DNA of 64,000 bases, taken from positions 62,001-126,000 of the forward strand of contig JAHBXL010000010.1 of assembly GCA_019636495.1 (NCBI GenBank), given 5' to 3'. The stretch is from Phycisphaeraceae bacterium. GTDB taxonomy: Bacteria > Planctomycetota > Phycisphaerae > Phycisphaerales > UBA1924. This document shows, one piece after another, positions 25,101 through 34,280 of this stretch (the first letter of the stretch is position 1; each line of letters opens with the position of its first letter). The notes under the pieces were generated by a model. That model was not told the DNA's origin. It searched no databases and saw nothing but the letters and a program-made list of their open reading frames with translations. A program made the position numbers and the translations under genes.

Positions 25101-28100
25101 GTGCGCATCCGCGGCGGCGGGCCGAACGCGTTCCTCTCGACGGCCACCATCCGCGTGCTGCCGATCGACGGGTCGCAGGGTGTCGCGTTCGCTCGCATCA
25201 ACGCCGACCTGCAGGACGGCGCCGAACTCGTCTTCACGGGCACCACGCCGGGCGTGGTCAGCCTTGGCCGGTTGAACATCACCTCGACGTCGAACCTCCC
25301 CAGCATCATCTTCAACGGTGTGGCGGAGATGGACGTGTGGCGGATCGATGTCGTCGGAACGCCGCTGGGCGTGATCCGAAACGAGACGGCGCGCGGCGAT
25401 ATCGTGGCCATCGACGCCGCGGCACTGCGCGAAGTGCGAATCGGCACCGGCAGCCTTGGGCGGACGCAGACCTCGGGCGCGGGCCCGTCGCGCATCGGCC
25501 CGTGGCTGGGGCTGGCGCAGGGCCGTCAGGGCGGGGTCGGCGGGCCGCTGGGTGTCAACGGCACGGCCATCGACGGCGTCGCGACCGAGGGCGCCGACTG
25601 GGACGGCGACATCTTCGTCGACATCACCAATCCCGACTACGACCCGCCCTCGCCGCTTGAAGACCTCGGCTCGCCCATCGACGGGTGGCTGGACGGCGTG
25701 GTCGTTCGCGGCGGCGATCTGCGCAACGTCGACGTCGGCGGAACGGTCGGCGACGTGATCGTCGAGGCTGGGCACCTGCTGCGGCTGGTGGCCAATGCCG
25801 ACGGCGTGGCCGCGCCGGGCGTCTTCGAGGGCATCGAGGGCAATGTCTACGCGGTGGCGATCAACGTCATCAACGTCGGCATGGGGCTGCGTGGTTCGGG
25901 CTCGTCGCCGTTCGCCGCGGCGGGAATCTTCGCCGACGACGACATCATCCTGGTCACCGGCACCAACGCGGTGATCAGCGGGGTGATCATCGCGGCGAAC
26001 ATCGTCGCCGCCCCGCGCGACACCATCGGCACGGAAGAGCCCGTCGGGCTGCCGAACCTGGTCTTCGGATTGAACAACATCACGTTGACCAACGGCCGCT
26101 TCCAGGAGGCCTACATCCAGGCCGGGCCGCTCGACGACTTCTGGCTCTCGGACCGCGTCCGCGATGTAAGTTACTACGGCGGCAACGTGCGATTGGTCCG
26201 CGCGATCAACAGCGACCTGTTCGGTACATGGGTCCGCGGCACGTCGATCACCGAGATCAACATCACCGGCGGCGCGTTCGACGCATCCTTCCTCTCAACC
26301 AGCGGGAGCATCGGCACGGTCAACGCGGACTCGTTCCGCAACTCCACGCGTCTGGGCCGGCCAGAAGAGATCCGCGTCTCGCGGATCGAGGCATCGCTCA
26401 ACGCGCAGAACATCCAGACCAACGGCCAGAACGGCGACATGTCCGACCTGGACATCGACCTGGGCGGCCGGCTGTTCGGAGCCATCTCCGCGAACAACAT
26501 CATCCGCGTCAGCATCGCGGTGAACAACGAGATCTTCAACGTCCTGGCGCGCAACGATCTGCGAGCCTCGACGATCGTCGCGGGCAGCCTGCGGAACCTG
26601 ACGGTCGGCGGCGATATCCGGTCGTCATCGTTCTCGATCGCCGGTCCCATCCTGCAGATCATCGCCGCGGGCGAGATCACGCTCACCGAGGTTCTTTCGA
26701 CCGGCCCGGACGGCCGGATCGACCTGATCCGTTCGCAGGGCCGCATGCAGGGCGTGGTGGAGTCGTCGGGCCCGATCGGCACGATCGAGTCGATCGCCAA
26801 CGACGTCGACATGTCCATCTCGACGTCCGATGCGAGCGACGGCACGCTGAACCTGCTGCGCGCGGGGCGCGACCTTCTGGTCGACCTGACGATCCTGCGC
26901 GATGCGAACACCATCCTCGCGGGACGCAACATCGGCCGACGCACCGACGGGCGCGACCGCGCGATCGACATCCGCGGCACGCTGGGCAACATCACCGCGA
27001 CGACCGGTCAGATCTACAACGACATCCTCGTCGGCCAGAGCATTACCGGCACCGTCCGGGCGGCTCGTGTCAGCGCGGTTCCGACCAACGACCTCGTGTC
27101 GGTCGGCAACATCATCGCCTTCGGCCGCATCAACGCGGTGCAGATCGATGGCGACTGGGCCGGCGACATCATCTCCTACTCCGGCGGCATCGGCTCGATC
27201 CTCATCACCAACGGGTCGTTCCGCAAGGGACACCGCATCTTCGCCGGCGACGGCAACATCACCAGCATCACCATCCGCGGCGGGCACCTGCTGGGCAACG
27301 TCGAAGCCGACGGCTCGATCGGTTCGATCCAGGTTCTTCGCGGCGATGACGGCTTTGTCGGGCACATCGGCATCGCCAATGCGCTGCGTCCCAGCCGGCC
27401 GTTCGGCCCCTCGGGCGGCCAGCGCAACCAACTGCCGCCGGGCACCATCCGCACGACGGCGATCGACGGGCCGCAGATCCGGGCCCGCACGACCATCGGC
27501 ACCATCCATACCGATGGTCGCGTGTGGGAGACCGGCATCTTCGCCGGCGAGAGCATTGGGACGGTTTCCGCGCTGCGTTTCGGCAACGACGGCCTGACCA
27601 AGGGCCAGAACACGTTCATCGCCGCGGGCGACTTCATCCAGTCGGTTGTCGGCGTGAACGCGGGCGGGCTGATCGTCATCGCGGGCGTGGTCGATCTGGG
27701 CGCGGACAACCGCATCGGCGGACAGCGCAACACCGACAACTACGACATCGTCCGCTCGGGCGACATCGGCTCGGTCGTGTTCACGGGCAAGGTCGCGAAC
27801 ACGCGGATCGTGGCGGGCATCTCCGCCGCGCCGGGCGGGCGCTACGGCAACGCCAACAACCAGACCGGCCCGGGCGTCTCGAGCATTTCCAGCGTCTCGG
27901 TCGGCCCCGGCTCGGTGGGCGTGAAGGCCTTCGCCGATGGGTTCATCGGGACCACGACGGGCAACATCCAGCGAAACAGCGGGGGCAACCTCGCTTCCTC
28001 CACGCCGACGCTTGTCGCATCGCCGACGATTTCGGCGGTGGCGATCCCCGGCGGCGTCGCGTTCAACATCACGCTGCCCGGCACGGGCGAGCGTGCCGCG

Positions 28101-31100
28101 GTGCTGTTCAATGGGCCGGGCGAGGTCTTCTGGGACGCATCGGTGCGCCGCATCGTGTTCCGTAACACGACCTCGGCGAGCAACATCACGGTCACCGCGC
28201 TGGATGGCACGCTCACCAGCCTCAACATCCTGGGCGCGAACAACGCGGTGCTGGGCGCGGTGACGGTCAACGGCACGCTGCAGGGCGACTCGAGCGTGTA
28301 CGTCGATGGCGCGCTGGGCAACGCGACCTTCGGCGTGCTCAACACCACCGGCACGGTCGGTTCCGGCGGCGACATCCAGACCTTCACCGCGGGTTCGTTC
28401 CCGGCGGGCCACCTTCTGGCCCGCGACCTGCGGTCGTTCCGCGTGAACGGCGCGCTGGGTACGACGACCTCGGAGACCGAGCAGACGGTCATCGCGCTCA
28501 ACATCGGCACCATCAACATCCTGGGCGTGTTTGCGGGCAACATCAGTTCCGACCGTGAAGTCACGTCCTTCGATGCGGGCTCGATGAACCGGGCCGGGCT
28601 GCGGGCGGGCAAGATCATCCGCGCCTTCCGCGCGGGCACGATGACCGACTCGCGCGTCTCGGCTCGCGACGAGATCTCAACCATCAACGTCACCGGCGAC
28701 GTGGACGGCTCGGCCTTCCTCGCGGGTGTCGACCTGGGCATTGATGCGAAGTTCGGCAACACCCTGAATCAGCGCCGCGCGGCGGACGTCGTGACCGACG
28801 GCGTCATCGGCCAGGTGCTCATCGGCGGCAACTTCCGCCGCTCCGACATCTCCGCGGGCGTGCTCCGCGGCGTGGACGGGTTCCTCGGAACCAGCGACGA
28901 CCGCGCCGACGATGGCCGCTCCTCCATCGGGAGCGTGACGATCACCGGCACGCAGACCGGCTCGCAGTTCAACTCGCAGCAGTACCGCATCATCTCGACC
29001 GGCACGATCGGGCAGGTGCGCGTCGGCGGGGCGAACTTCGAGTCCGCCGGCAACTTCCGCGTCACGCGGCTGACCGCCGGCCCGGTGCCGGTGCAGGTCA
29101 CCGATCTGCAGGTCAACGAAGTCGGCCGCGTCTACATCGGCCGCATCACGTTCAACCAGAGCATCGACTCGAGCACGCTCTCGCCGGCGCTGTCGATCTT
29201 CGAAGTCCGCTCGAGCGGCGGCGTGCTGATCGGCCTTGCCGAGGGCGTCGACTACTTCCTCAACTACGATCCGCTCACGCTGCAGGCGCTGATCACCTTC
29301 TCGGCGACGATCACGAACCGCAACCTGCCCGTCGCACCGGGAGTCCCCGGCCCGGGCGTGTACCGCTTCGTGCTCGATGCCAACGTGCTCCGCGGCGCAT
29401 CGCAGTCGCTGCGACTCGATGGCAACGGCGACGGCGTCACCGGCGACGACTTCTCGCAAGACGACATCGTCGGGGACGCCGGCGACAAGATCAACCCGGC
29501 GAACCCCGCGTCGGATCCATCGATCGACTTCTACGGCGCGATCGACCTCAACGTCGTTCTTGACAACAACTACACATCCGACGGTCTGCCCGACACCAAC
29601 CGCGTGTACACCATTCGCGGCAGCATCGGCGACCACCCCGATGCCAACGCCACCACCTTCCGCGCCGGCGCGGATGTGGATGTCTATCGCATCACCCTCC
29701 GCGCGGGGCAGATTCTCCGCCTCGGCGGCATGCAGGGCGTGGCGCAGCGTGCCTCCCGCGGCATCTACGACTCGATGGGAACGCTACTGGCCGGCAACGC
29801 GGGCCTTGGCGCGTTCGACCCCAACGATCCGTTCGGCGGCCTGTTCGGCAACCAATTCGGCGGTCAGACCGGACCCATTCTCGCGCTGCCAAACGACCCG
29901 CTGCAACAGGGAGAACTTTCCAACGACGACAACTTCCTCGTGACCGTCACCGGCACCTACTACATCGTCATCGCCAGCAACCTGGCGCAGGTGAACATCG
30001 CCGACGGCAATGCCATCAACGCCGGGCTGCCCGCGCCCGGCTCGATCGGCAACTACCGCTTTGACATCGAGGTCTTCGACGACGGCGATACCGGCTTCCG
30101 CGGCGACACCGACGCGGGCGACGGCGTCAATCTCGTGAACGCCCCGATCCCGCGGGCGTTCGCCGGCACGGACAACGTCTTTGGCACGGCCGACGACCTG
30201 ACATCGATCGTCATCGGCCGCTACACCTTCACGCTCAACTTCGGCCCCGACGGCATCCCCAACACGCGCGACGACATCGTCCGCGGCGAGAGCGCCGACG
30301 GCATCGTGTCCATTCGCCGTGCGGGGGCCGACGGCCTCTGGAACACGCGCGACGATGTCATCCGCCAGACCGTTGAATCGGCCATCGGCACGCCGGGCGC
30401 CGCGGGCAACCCGACCACCGTGCAGCCCGACATCGACGTCTACCACCTCAACAACGGCCTGCCGATCGCCCCGGGCACGCGCATCCGGATCACGCTCCGA
30501 CTTACCGAGACCGGCTCGAACATCGGTCTTGCGCCGGTGATCGCCGGCCGGGATCGCCAGGGCCTCACCTTCGGCAGCATCGATCTGCTCGGCGATGCGA
30601 TCCTGGGCGTCTTCGAAGTTCCGCAGGGCACCGGCTTTGGCGATGCCCGGCTGGTCGCCGCGCCATCGGAGTTCCTGCCCATCGGCGGGCAGGACCCGGT
30701 CATGTTCAAGACCCCGCAGAACAAGTACGGGTACGACGATCAGGGCGACTTCTTCATGGAGTTCATCGTCCCCGGTGCGCAGGGGTTCGGCAGCCCCGTT
30801 CCCGCGGCCTACGCCATCTACCTCCAGGGCGCGATCCGCTCTGACTACACACTGGATGTCATCACGCGCGGCCGCGGTGCGATCAACACTTCGTCGCAGA
30901 ACATCCTGCTCGAAACAATGGGCGGCGTCATCGATTGGCTCGAGGCCGGCACCGGCATTACGACGAACATCGAGCGATTCAGCGCATCGGTGCTCGGGTT
31001 CTCCGGTCAGATCGACGGCATCGGCGTCGACGACTACGTCATCCAGCGTCTGGTCTCGGGCCTGAACGACATGTTCCTGGCCGCGAACCTCGACGTCCGG

Positions 31101-31574
31101 GTCTCGACGAGCCCTGCGGCGTTCGAGGGTCAACAGTTCTCGACGGTCTTCCTCGCCGGGAACGCCGAGCCGAGCCAGTTCTTCAACAACGACACGTTCG
31201 GCGCATCGCAGCGATCGGACTCGTTCAACATCAACAAGGACGACGAGGCGGTCGTGTTCGTGTCGTCCCTGGGCGTTCTGGGCATCGAGCCCAGCCAGGC
31301 GGGCGTCGACAACCTCATCAGCCAACTGACCGCGGCGGTCGCCCGCCGCATCGGCGAAATGGTGGGCCTGCGACTGGAGACGACGGTGCCGGTGCCGATC
31401 GCACCGACTCCGATCCTGGCGAGCAACTCCGTCAACGCCCCGAGCGTGTTCCGCTTTGTCGATGCCCTCCGCCCGCTGTCGGGCCAGTTCGATTCGACCT
31501 TTAACACCAACTTCTATATGGGCTTCCAGAACTCGCTGGCGCGGGCGCAGCAGATCATCTCCCCGCGGTTCTGA
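22131..31574 (+). CDS. Giant LEERRLL surface protein with beta-helix-like repeats and a degenerate metzincin domain
   Basis: A 3147-residue protein. ATG 22131 has AGGAG six bases upstream. Residues 43-52 read LEQLEERRLL, the planctomycete export motif. Most of the length is irregular beta-rich repeats with Gly-Asn/Asp turns (such as GSVSVAGDLGSFVVGGD and GSILITNGSFRKGHRI), suggestive of a beta-helix or beta-solenoid. PPC-like regions occur near 690-750 and 2480-2670. Four Asp-rich loops of the type GxDGxxxTxDD lie between 28867 and 30357 and may bind calcium. The C-terminal 130 residues look like a matrixin-type metalloprotease domain, but the HExxHxxGxxH zinc motif reads RRIGEMVGLRL (3072-3082), so it should not bind zinc. 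Likely adhesin, stalk or S-layer-like protein. Confidence 0.85.
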   Translation: MMKFRRAGSSMLSKFAGLFTPARRTSATQRLARRAGAAEMHGLEQLEERRLLFTLTIGPDAVDPTTGLGTATAQFGYVLPYLFAPIPDPVDPDVVVEEFADEMAPWTMGVPAIPPSGTFFEGSDIRISYATQAAGAVRLVPGPDPGMAGANDLDLRIQMQVNDQVTFSFFDGVQEGNATARLSTFAAFTIRAATLATELPGDGDGLRTTNDGTRVSLLRNGQVVATFIGAQLAALGTAVIGGGVRYDFNFAAGFDAVRFSSAQTTPDNALYQDIFVLDDITVVFPGGRFTDFISNRIFAVSVVFTGPVGSSVQFLDLYGRDIQRRLDLGAPEGVEVPNVDPNDDGVPDFNDGIGRVIITGSNALTNLTMIGGTITDDFGFVIPDDILGLYDAFEDAGFGYGLTNTMPPAVIGLPPGPGSLVIGSPFVRNNATPGQYLAPPAFPANGFIRGDQGIFVNGGASMGSVLVHGIVHGASQFTGALDRYNSGLQLGSVSVAGDLGSFVVGGDAAIWVRDDNFAITPTTAQLVIGRAAREIAIGGRSALDITVLADINNPALPRLDFLNYFEREVMYRIGGQEIDTFTATLNNNANRANQAMFFGTGYFRNDSLLSAEFIGYNGTAARVRGSLGGGDPVNTGFDSSDVFAFPADPTREVVIQGDGARYFRIVDRDGRPLAASDLGAPGRGPNGNNLGLSIIRFRPDHADVYYLVVNAPGGDVGTATPYDLTIVGMAPVTLGALRVAAGAGGFNDPFFLSLGAGSMGSVRIGTGFIDGSQMDNDTTEILNNNQGVDDLFNFTASTISVPVDLYNITTGSDINGAQILVGRDLGVLITGQSPSVGIGVTQGDLTNGDIRAGRRIGILDIRGALASDQDPDPDSRAGIVNIRSGASGAPGHIGQILVGAYVNGLGLTVTTSNFSIIDQFIVGANNGGAGSEFPGGQIINGTPVFRMGTGSDLRFADFNLIQRGADTDVVTPLVYNVPITFVDDGGATFTVRIRGGGPNAFLSTATIRVLPIDGSQGVAFARINADLQDGAELVFTGTTPGVVSLGRLNITSTSNLPSIIFNGVAEMDVWRIDVVGTPLGVIRNETARGDIVAIDAAALREVRIGTGSLGRTQTSGAGPSRIGPWLGLAQGRQGGVGGPLGVNGTAIDGVATEGADWDGDIFVDITNPDYDPPSPLEDLGSPIDGWLDGVVVRGGDLRNVDVGGTVGDVIVEAGHLLRLVANADGVAAPGVFEGIEGNVYAVAINVINVGMGLRGSGSSPFAAAGIFADDDIILVTGTNAVISGVIIAANIVAAPRDTIGTEEPVGLPNLVFGLNNITLTNGRFQEAYIQAGPLDDFWLSDRVRDVSYYGGNVRLVRAINSDLFGTWVRGTSITEINITGGAFDASFLSTSGSIGTVNADSFRNSTRLGRPEEIRVSRIEASLNAQNIQTNGQNGDMSDLDIDLGGRLFGAISANNIIRVSIAVNNEIFNVLARNDLRASTIVAGSLRNLTVGGDIRSSSFSIAGPILQIIAAGEITLTEVLSTGPDGRIDLIRSQGRMQGVVESSGPIGTIESIANDVDMSISTSDASDGTLNLLRAGRDLLVDLTILRDANTILAGRNIGRRTDGRDRAIDIRGTLGNITATTGQIYNDILVGQSITGTVRAARVSAVPTNDLVSVGNIIAFGRINAVQIDGDWAGDIISYSGGIGSILITNGSFRKGHRIFAGDGNITSITIRGGHLLGNVEADGSIGSIQVLRGDDGFVGHIGIANALRPSRPFGPSGGQRNQLPPGTIRTTAIDGPQIRARTTIGTIHTDGRVWETGIFAGESIGTVSALRFGNDGLTKGQNTFIAAGDFIQSVVGVNAGGLIVIAGVVDLGADNRIGGQRNTDNYDIVRSGDIGSVVFTGKVANTRIVAGISAAPGGRYGNANNQTGPGVSSISSVSVGPGSVGVKAFADGFIGTTTGNIQRNSGGNLASSTPTLVASPTISAVAIPGGVAFNITLPGTGERAAVLFNGPGEVFWDASVRRIVFRNTTSASNITVTALDGTLTSLNILGANNAVLGAVTVNGTLQGDSSVYVDGALGNATFGVLNTTGTVGSGGDIQTFTAGSFPAGHLLARDLRSFRVNGALGTTTSETEQTVIALNIGTINILGVFAGNISSDREVTSFDAGSMNRAGLRAGKIIRAFRAGTMTDSRVSARDEISTINVTGDVDGSAFLAGVDLGIDAKFGNTLNQRRAADVVTDGVIGQVLIGGNFRRSDISAGVLRGVDGFLGTSDDRADDGRSSIGSVTITGTQTGSQFNSQQYRIISTGTIGQVRVGGANFESAGNFRVTRLTAGPVPVQVTDLQVNEVGRVYIGRITFNQSIDSSTLSPALSIFEVRSSGGVLIGLAEGVDYFLNYDPLTLQALITFSATITNRNLPVAPGVPGPGVYRFVLDANVLRGASQSLRLDGNGDGVTGDDFSQDDIVGDAGDKINPANPASDPSIDFYGAIDLNVVLDNNYTSDGLPDTNRVYTIRGSIGDHPDANATTFRAGADVDVYRITLRAGQILRLGGMQGVAQRASRGIYDSMGTLLAGNAGLGAFDPNDPFGGLFGNQFGGQTGPILALPNDPLQQGELSNDDNFLVTVTGTYYIVIASNLAQVNIADGNAINAGLPAPGSIGNYRFDIEVFDDGDTGFRGDTDAGDGVNLVNAPIPRAFAGTDNVFGTADDLTSIVIGRYTFTLNFGPDGIPNTRDDIVRGESADGIVSIRRAGADGLWNTRDDVIRQTVESAIGTPGAAGNPTTVQPDIDVYHLNNGLPIAPGTRIRITLRLTETGSNIGLAPVIAGRDRQGLTFGSIDLLGDAILGVFEVPQGTGFGDARLVAAPSEFLPIGGQDPVMFKTPQNKYGYDDQGDFFMEFIVPGAQGFGSPVPAAYAIYLQGAIRSDYTLDVITRGRGAINTSSQNILLETMGGVIDWLEAGTGITTNIERFSASVLGFSGQIDGIGVDDYVIQRLVSGLNDMFLAANLDVRVSTSPAAFEGQQFSTVFLAGNAEPSQFFNNDTFGASQRSDSFNINKDDEAVVFVSSLGVLGIEPSQAGVDNLISQLTAAVARRIGEMVGLRLETTVPVPIAPTPILASNSVNAPSVFRFVDALRPLSGQFDSTFNTNFYMGFQNSLARAQQIISPRF

Positions 31575-31601
31575 TTTCCAGAGGCCCCTTCAACCCTCCG
31601 A

Positions 31602-31626
31602 GCCCCCGGCCATGCCGGGGGCTTTT
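31602..31626 (+). terminator. Terminator after the giant surface-protein gene
   Basis: GCCCCCGGC pairs with GCCGGGGGC around CAT, followed by TTTT. Confidence 0.8.
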
Positions 31627-31651
31627 CGTTTTCCGGCGCATACCATTCGTT

Positions 31652-32638
31652 GTGCAACAGGCCACGCGTCATCGATACGCCGTCCGGCTCCAACGCGCCA
31701 TGGCGGATGCGGGAGTCGCATCGCGCCGTGATTGCGAGGCCCTCATCGAAGCCGGACGCGTACAGGTCAACGGTCGGCCCGTCCGAACTCTCCCCGTGTT
31801 CATCAACCCGCGCGCCGACCGCGTGCGCGTCGACGGCCGCGAGGTGTCGCTCGAGTCGTCGCCGCGGGCGGTGCGAGAATCGCGCGTGTACATCGCGGTG
31901 CACAAGCCCGATAACACGCTGTCAACAACGAGCGATGTTGAGAGCGACAGCGGCGAGCGAAGGGCCGGCGATGAGGCTGCGGGCCGTGGAGCCCGACGCA
32001 CCGTGCTGGACCTTGTCAAGGCCAAGGGCCTGCCGCGGCTGTTTCCCGTGGGCCGTCTGGGCTTCCACGACACAGGGCTGGTCCTGCTGACCAACGATGG
32101 CGAACTGGCCAACCGCCTGACGCACGCCCGCTACGGCGTGCCGCGGACCTACCGCGTCGTCGTCCGCGGACGTGTGCCGGCCGATGTGCTCGGACGCATC
32201 GCCCGCAAGGTGGCCGCATCGCTGGGAACAGACGCCGACCCGGCCGCGCCGGCGCTTCGACCGGTGCCGTCCGAGAGCCCGGATACAACCCTGCACGTCA
32301 CCCTCCGCGAGTCGCCCAAACTCCGCATCGATTCGCTGCTCTTTGATGCAGGATTGAAGGTCAAGCGGCTGGTGCGACTGGCCATCGGTCCTGTTTCGCT
32401 CCGCGGCATTGTCAGCGGCAACTGGCGGAAACTGAGCCGCCACGAAGTCGAAGTACTGCTTGTCTCGGCGGGGATGTCGGCCAGCGCGCCGGCGCGACCG
32501 ACGGCGACAGGGGGGGCGGGGCGAGGCTCCGGCCATCGGGCCGGGCGTGGCTCCCCGCAAGCAGCACGCCGGCGCGGCGGGCCCGCAAACACGCCGTCCC
32601 AACGCATGCAGCGCGGCCGGAAGACCGATCAACGCTGA
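31652..32638 (+). CDS. RsuA/RluB-family pseudouridine synthase-like protein lacking the catalytic Asp
   Basis: A 328-residue protein with an N-terminal S4 RNA-binding domain (about 12-60, RLQRAMADAGVASRRDCEAL). The catalytic fold is of the RsuA/RluB/E/F type (about 78-275). The key block normally reads GRLDxxTxGLLLLTNDG with Asp as the nucleophile. Here it is GRLGFHDTGLVLLTNDG, so residue 137 is Gly and the family Thr is shifted. The rest of the fold (ANRLTHARYGVPRTYRV, LRIDSLLFDAGLKVKRLVRLAIGP) is well conserved. The C-terminus (about 285-328) is Arg/Gly-rich and disordered, possibly RNA-binding. The GTG start has almost no leader after an AT-rich TACCAT, so the transcript may be leaderless; ATG at 31700 would cut the S4 domain. 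It may bind rRNA without modifying it. Confidence 0.85.
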   Translation: MQQATRHRYAVRLQRAMADAGVASRRDCEALIEAGRVQVNGRPVRTLPVFINPRADRVRVDGREVSLESSPRAVRESRVYIAVHKPDNTLSTTSDVESDSGERRAGDEAAGRGARRTVLDLVKAKGLPRLFPVGRLGFHDTGLVLLTNDGELANRLTHARYGVPRTYRVVVRGRVPADVLGRIARKVAASLGTDADPAAPALRPVPSESPDTTLHVTLRESPKLRIDSLLFDAGLKVKRLVRLAIGPVSLRGIVSGNWRKLSRHEVEVLLVSAGMSASAPARPTATGGAGRGSGHRAGRGSPQAARRRGGPANTPSQRMQRGRKTDQR

Positions 32639-32649
32639 ACGGGAGTCCC

Positions 32650-34257
32650 ATGCTCGGCAAGCCCCGTCACAACTCCGACCGCTCATCATCCGAACCAGCG
32701 CGACCGGCGGCCAGCGGCGCACTGACCGGCATCAGCACGAACCCGCCAAAGACACCCCGCCGCCCCGGCCTGTTCGGCAGGCCGACCGACACCAAGACCT
32801 CGACCCTGCGTTCCGCCGCGGCCGATGCGCAGCGCTCGCGTCTGCCGCAGATGGCCGCAGCGCTGGCGTATCGCACGATCTTCGGGCTTCTGCCGGTCCT
32901 GATCGTCGCGCTGGTGGCGGTGAAGTACTTCGCCTCGGAGGAGCATGTTCGCACGGTGGTGGAGCGTGCGTTGTCGTATACGGGCCTGTCGAGCATCGCG
33001 GTCAGCGAGGGGGCCGCGGCGGGGGGCGGGTGGCTCGATGACATGATGGGCCCGCCGCCTCCGCCGACCGTTGCGCCCGCGCCGGAAGCCGTGGCCGATG
33101 CCGCGACCGAGGGTGCGCCGCCCCCGCCACCGCCAGGCATCGACAAGTGGATCACCGGATTGATCGAGCGTGTCAACACGGTCTCGTTCAAGGCCATCGG
33201 GTTCATCGGCGTGGTCACGCTGATTTATGCGGCGATCGCGATGCTGGTGGAAATCGAGCGCGCGTTCAACCAGATCTACCGGGTGCCGCGCGGGCGGAGT
33301 TGGATCCGCCGCATCATGCAGTACTGGACGCTGCTGACGCTCGGCCCGCTCGCGCTTCTGTCGACGTTCTATGTGGGGCAGCAGTTCGCGGGGCGCGTCG
33401 AGAAGATGGCCAGCGATCACGGCTACAGCCTCGGCTCGGGCGCGCTGACGATCTCCGCGACCGGGTATGCCGTGACGGTGCTGATCAGCACCGGGTTCTT
33501 TCTCCTGGCGTACATCTGCGTGCCCAATACCAAGGTGAAGTTCCGCCCCGCGCTGGTTGGTGCGCTGGCCAGCGCGCTGCTGTGGGAGGCGGGCAAGTGG
33601 GGCTTCACGCAGTACCTGGCGTACTCCACCTTCAATGCGCAGATTTACGGCGCGCTCGCGCTCATCCCGCTGTTCCTGCTGTGGGTGTATTTTACGTGGC
33701 TGATCGTGCTATTCGGTCTGCAGATCGCCTATCAACTCCAGCACGGCCGGGCCAACACCCGCGCCCAGCCGTTCCTGGACATCGGCCCGACGCTGGTGGA
33801 CCCCGCCGCGGCCCTGGTCGTGCTCTCGGGGATCGCCCGCGGGTTTGATTCGGGCCGCGCCGAAGACGCCGCGGCCCTGACCAAGGCGACACGCCTGCCC
33901 GAACCGGTCGTGCGGTTGGTGCTGGCCAAACTGAGTGAGCGCGGCCTGCTGCACCGGCTTGAGAATGAACGGGAGGACGCCGAACCGACCTTCGTGCTGG
34001 CCCGTTCTCCATCGAGCATCCGCGTGGCTGAGATCCTCGAACTTGGCTATGAACTTGCCGGCTCCGCCGAGCCCGATGAGGCCGTGGACCGTTTGCACCG
34101 CGTGCAGGTTGAAGCCGTCGGCGACCAGACCCTTGCGTCCCTTGTCGCTCAAGGCGGCCAGCCCCGATTCGTCGGGGGAGCGGCGACAGGTGGCGTGGGT
34201 CGCGGCACGGCCACGCCCCCCTCGCAAGAGGGCTCGCCCGCGGCTACCCTTGCCTGA
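32650..34257 (+). CDS. YihY/BrkB-family inner-membrane protein with C-terminal winged-helix-like region
   Basis: A 535-residue protein. A disordered N-terminus (1-60) precedes the YihY/virulence-factor BrkB core: AAALAYRTIFGLLPVLIVAL, later TLIYAAIAMLVEIERAFNQIYRVPRGR, GPLALLSTFYVG, LISTGFFLLAYICVPNTKVKF and GALASALLWEAGKWGFTQYL, with six membrane segments. A Pro/Ala-rich insert (about 138-172, PPPPP runs) sits in the first loop. The C-terminal part (about 390-500, AAALTKATRLPEPVVRLVLAKLSERGLL) looks like a winged helix, as in the RNase-BN-like members of the family, which are not RNases. Substrate unknown. It starts 11 bases after the pseudouridine-synthase-like gene, so the two are probably co-transcribed. 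Confidence 0.88.
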   Translation: MLGKPRHNSDRSSSEPARPAASGALTGISTNPPKTPRRPGLFGRPTDTKTSTLRSAAADAQRSRLPQMAAALAYRTIFGLLPVLIVALVAVKYFASEEHVRTVVERALSYTGLSSIAVSEGAAAGGGWLDDMMGPPPPPTVAPAPEAVADAATEGAPPPPPPGIDKWITGLIERVNTVSFKAIGFIGVVTLIYAAIAMLVEIERAFNQIYRVPRGRSWIRRIMQYWTLLTLGPLALLSTFYVGQQFAGRVEKMASDHGYSLGSGALTISATGYAVTVLISTGFFLLAYICVPNTKVKFRPALVGALASALLWEAGKWGFTQYLAYSTFNAQIYGALALIPLFLLWVYFTWLIVLFGLQIAYQLQHGRANTRAQPFLDIGPTLVDPAAALVVLSGIARGFDSGRAEDAAALTKATRLPEPVVRLVLAKLSERGLLHRLENEREDAEPTFVLARSPSSIRVAEILELGYELAGSAEPDEAVDRLHRVQVEAVGDQTLASLVAQGGQPRFVGGAATGGVGRGTATPPSQEGSPAATLA

Positions 34258-34280
34258 GAGGCATTGACAGGAGTCCGCCC

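Noticed and set aside
21957..25775. Long leftward open frame of 1272 codons
   Set aside because: Arg/Val/Ala-rich shadow of the giant surface-protein gene; no signal, domain or start context.
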